Assembly: GCA_001828645.1 (NCBI GenBank)
Contig: MHZD01000185.1
Location: 1,221-8,694, forward strand
Reading direction: 5' to 3'
Length of the DNA: 7,474 nucleotides
DNA from: Planctomycetes bacterium RIFOXYC2_FULL_41_27
Lineage (GTDB): Bacteria > Planctomycetota > Brocadiia > Brocadiales > Brocadiaceae
Both the position numbers and the translations under genes were made by a program. The notes under the pieces were generated by a model. That model searched no databases and was not told the DNA's origin. It saw only the letters and a program-made list of their open reading frames with translations. Below are positions 6,297 through 7,474 of this stretch, one piece after another (the first letter of the stretch is position 1; each line of letters starts with the position of its first letter).

Positions 6297-6972
6297 TACC
6301 GAGACTGCCTTTCGTATGACAATTATAACATATCGAAACGTCCACATTTTTTCTTAAACTTCCAGCGGAATATTCTAGAAGGTCTGTATTTTTATGGCAA
6401 TATAAGCACTTTTTATCGTTTGTCTTACCAAAGAATCTTGAAAATTGAGGATCCAGGACTTTAAGTACATGAAAAGTCATAATTGAAGAATCCAGACTTG
6501 TCTCTTTTAGCTTGTTCCTGTGACATGCTGCATTTGTACAATCAGTCCTATACTGACTTGAATTTTTGTCATGGATCGGAATAGGGTTGCCCTCAAACGG
6601 CCCAAAATCTTCACAATTTTCCGTACACTTCTTGACCAGTAAACCCCTTTTCTTTTGTCCTTTTCCACCATCCGGATTTGTAATCACTACGTCTCTCTTA
6701 CCAATAGGAGCATCAAGGTCAGCAGTGATCTGTGCCTTTATTTTCTTATCTGCTATATTTGCTGAAAGTACCGTAATCCCTTCCCCCAGATCGAGCCCGG
6801 CTCCTTTTTGAAATCCTGACCCTTTAATGGAAATTATCTTAATATCGTTCTGTCGCACAATTTTAGGCGTAATTTGTGATAGTTTAATTTTAGCTGCTGC
6901 AAAGGCGCCGAAAGGTATTACAACCAACCCAGTCACCAGACATACAACAGTAAAGAACAGATATTTTCTCAT
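6280..6972 (-). CDS. Exported triheme cytochrome c with N-terminal IPT/TIG-like domain
   Basis: This 230-residue exported electron-transfer protein has a Sec signal peptide at 1-26 (cleavage after AFA likely). Residues about 30-103 resemble an IPT/TIG immunoglobulin-like domain: ITPKIVRQND, then IKGSGFQKG, with a VVITNPDGG ending. The C-terminal half has three haem c sites: C145TNAAC150H151 (a CX4CH motif), C189LYC192H193 and C215YNC218H219. C116-xxx-C120 just before the haem region may form a disulfide. Only H134 and H168 remain as extra His for distal ligands, so one haem may be Met-ligated or five-coordinate. The gene begins 3 bases after the DUF155 stop and overlaps the Mo-enzyme start by 17 bases, which ties it to that enzyme as its likely electron partner. 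No close match to NapB, TorC or NrfB is obvious. The cytochrome assignment is firm; the partner role is inference. Confidence 0.85.
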   Translation of the reverse strand: MRKYLFFTVVCLVTGLVVIPFGAFAAAKIKLSQITPKIVRQNDIKIISIKGSGFQKGAGLDLGEGITVLSANIADKKIKAQITADLDAPIGKRDVVITNPDGGKGQKKRGLLVKKCTENCEDFGPFEGNPIPIHDKNSSQYRTDCTNAACHRNKLKETSLDSSIMTFHVLKVLDPQFSRFFGKTNDKKCLYCHKNTDLLEYSAGSLRKNVDVSICYNCHTKGSLGNEFYK

Positions 6973-6975
6973 ACG

Positions 6976-7474
6976 TTATCTCTTATAAAATACCTCTAAA
7001 AAGAATAGAGAAAAATAACCGACCAATAAAATAAACCAACCAAAGGTAATGATAAATTCCAGGGTGGTGGAAAAGGACATGGAAAAATTCTCAGAGATCA
7101 TGCTGTAAATATCTTCCAGGGCATCGAGTGTCTTGTTAATGTTTGCCTTCCATGTCTCTAAATGAAGCTTTTTGGTTATCAAATCGAACAATCGCGCTGA
7201 ATACCAATCGCCAATGAGTTTAATATTGCGCTCCGTTGCCTCGGATTCGAGGATGGATTCCGTACGTATCTGTGTGATTTCACGCAAGGAATGTCTGATC
7301 TCGCGGGATTTGAGCCATGGTATCTTCCTCCTGGTAGTTCTTTGTAAAAGCCGTGCGGCCTTCTCTAATCGTTCTTCTACCTCATGTTCCAATACCCTCA
7401 ATTTCAACAATTGAAGATTGGCAATCTCGAAAAGCTCGATATTGCTGGCAAAATCACCGCGCGGATCAAATACG
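6976..7474 (-). CDS. DUF155 (RMND1/YagE-type) family membrane protein, 5' end outside window
   Basis: The last 166 codons of a larger gene are visible, and the reading frame is open to the upper window edge. Upstream of a TTG at 7408-7410 it continues as VFDPRGDFASNIELFEIANLQ, so that TTG is not the start. The NIELFEIANLQLLKLRVLEHEVEERLEKAARLL segment, the helical middle, the ETWKANINKTLDALEDIYSMISE stretch and one hydrophobic C-terminal helix (FIITFGWFILLVGYFSLFFL) ending in KR are the layout of DUF155 proteins, such as yeast Rmd1/Sif2/Sif3 and human RMND1. Eukaryotic members act at mitochondrial or membrane sites, partly in organelle translation. The bacterial role is poorly known. The stop lies 3 bases before the cytochrome start, so the two genes are very likely co-transcribed. 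Whether the protein takes part in the oxidoreductase module or is a chance operon neighbour cannot be told. Confidence 0.75.
   Translation of the reverse strand, partial: VFDPRGDFASNIELFEIANLQLLKLRVLEHEVEERLEKAARLLQRTTRRKIPWLKSREIRHSLREITQIRTESILESEATERNIKLIGDWYSARLFDLITKKLHLETWKANINKTLDALEDIYSMISENFSMSFSTTLEFIITFGWFILLVGYFSLFFLEVFYKR

Noticed and set aside
6297..6347. Longer start for the Mo catalytic subunit at 6347
   Set aside because: It would place 17 extra residues, including a hydrophobic stretch, before the Tat motif. The start at 6296 gives a normal short Tat n-region and has AAAGG 11 bases upstream.
7408..7410. TTG as the start of a 144-residue protein ending at 6976
   Set aside because: The frame stays open to the window edge, and the upstream residues continue the DUF155 pattern, so the TTG is an internal Leu codon.
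6027..7414. Plus-strand frames at 6027-6464, 6566-6811 and 7172-7414
   Set aside because: They are shadows of the cytochrome, catalytic-subunit and DUF155 genes, with no family signal or ribosome site.

Overview
The window is about 7.5 kb of moderately AT-rich bacterial DNA. Every gene I can support lies on the minus strand, so transcription runs from high to low coordinates. The genes suggest a Gram-negative-type anaerobe: a Tat-exported molybdenum oxidoreductase, a multihaem c-type cytochrome, an exported blue-copper-like protein and a CooC ATPase for nickel insertion into CO dehydrogenase. Cytochrome c, cupredoxin and CooC together would fit an anammox planctomycete (Brocadiales) or a Nitrospirota/Desulfobacterota-type anaerobe. 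The sequence alone does not decide between them, and the organism assignment is inference.

In transcription order, 7474-6976 is the 3' part of a DUF155 (RMND1/YagE-type) gene that enters from outside the window. Three bases later comes 6972-6280, an exported protein with an IPT/TIG-like immunoglobulin fold and three haem c motifs, one of them the rarer CX4CH. It overlaps by 17 bases the start of 6296-3087, a large Tat-dependent Mo-bisPGD oxidoreductase catalytic subunit of the TtrA/PsrA/PhsA/ArrA type. Next are 3022-2465, a DmsB-like subunit with four [4Fe-4S] clusters, and 2408-1749, a TorD-family maturation chaperone. These four tightly spaced genes look like one respiratory module: the chaperone matures the catalytic subunit before Tat export, and electrons pass between the Mo centre, the FeS subunit and probably the cytochrome. 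No NrfD/DmsC/TtrC-type quinone-interacting membrane subunit is visible, so the cytochrome may take its place (inference).

A spacer at 1557-1748 carries a roughly 104-base imperfect inverted repeat made of C5/G5 hairpins, probably a miniature mobile element. It separates the module from 1556-921, a secreted cupredoxin with an amicyanin-like CxxHxxM copper loop and a C-terminal beta-sandwich-like segment. After a 154-base AT-rich gap with nested inverted repeats and a possible promoter, 766-1 encodes CooC, which is still open at the window edge. A perfect 28-base palindrome lies between the FeS-subunit and chaperone genes.

The most unusual points are a roughly 70-residue beta-rich insertion in the catalytic subunit, which resembles a module better known from phage and surface proteins, and the anchorless Mo/FeS/IPT-cytochrome arrangement. 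I see no RNA genes, CRISPR array, transposase gene or plus-strand gene.
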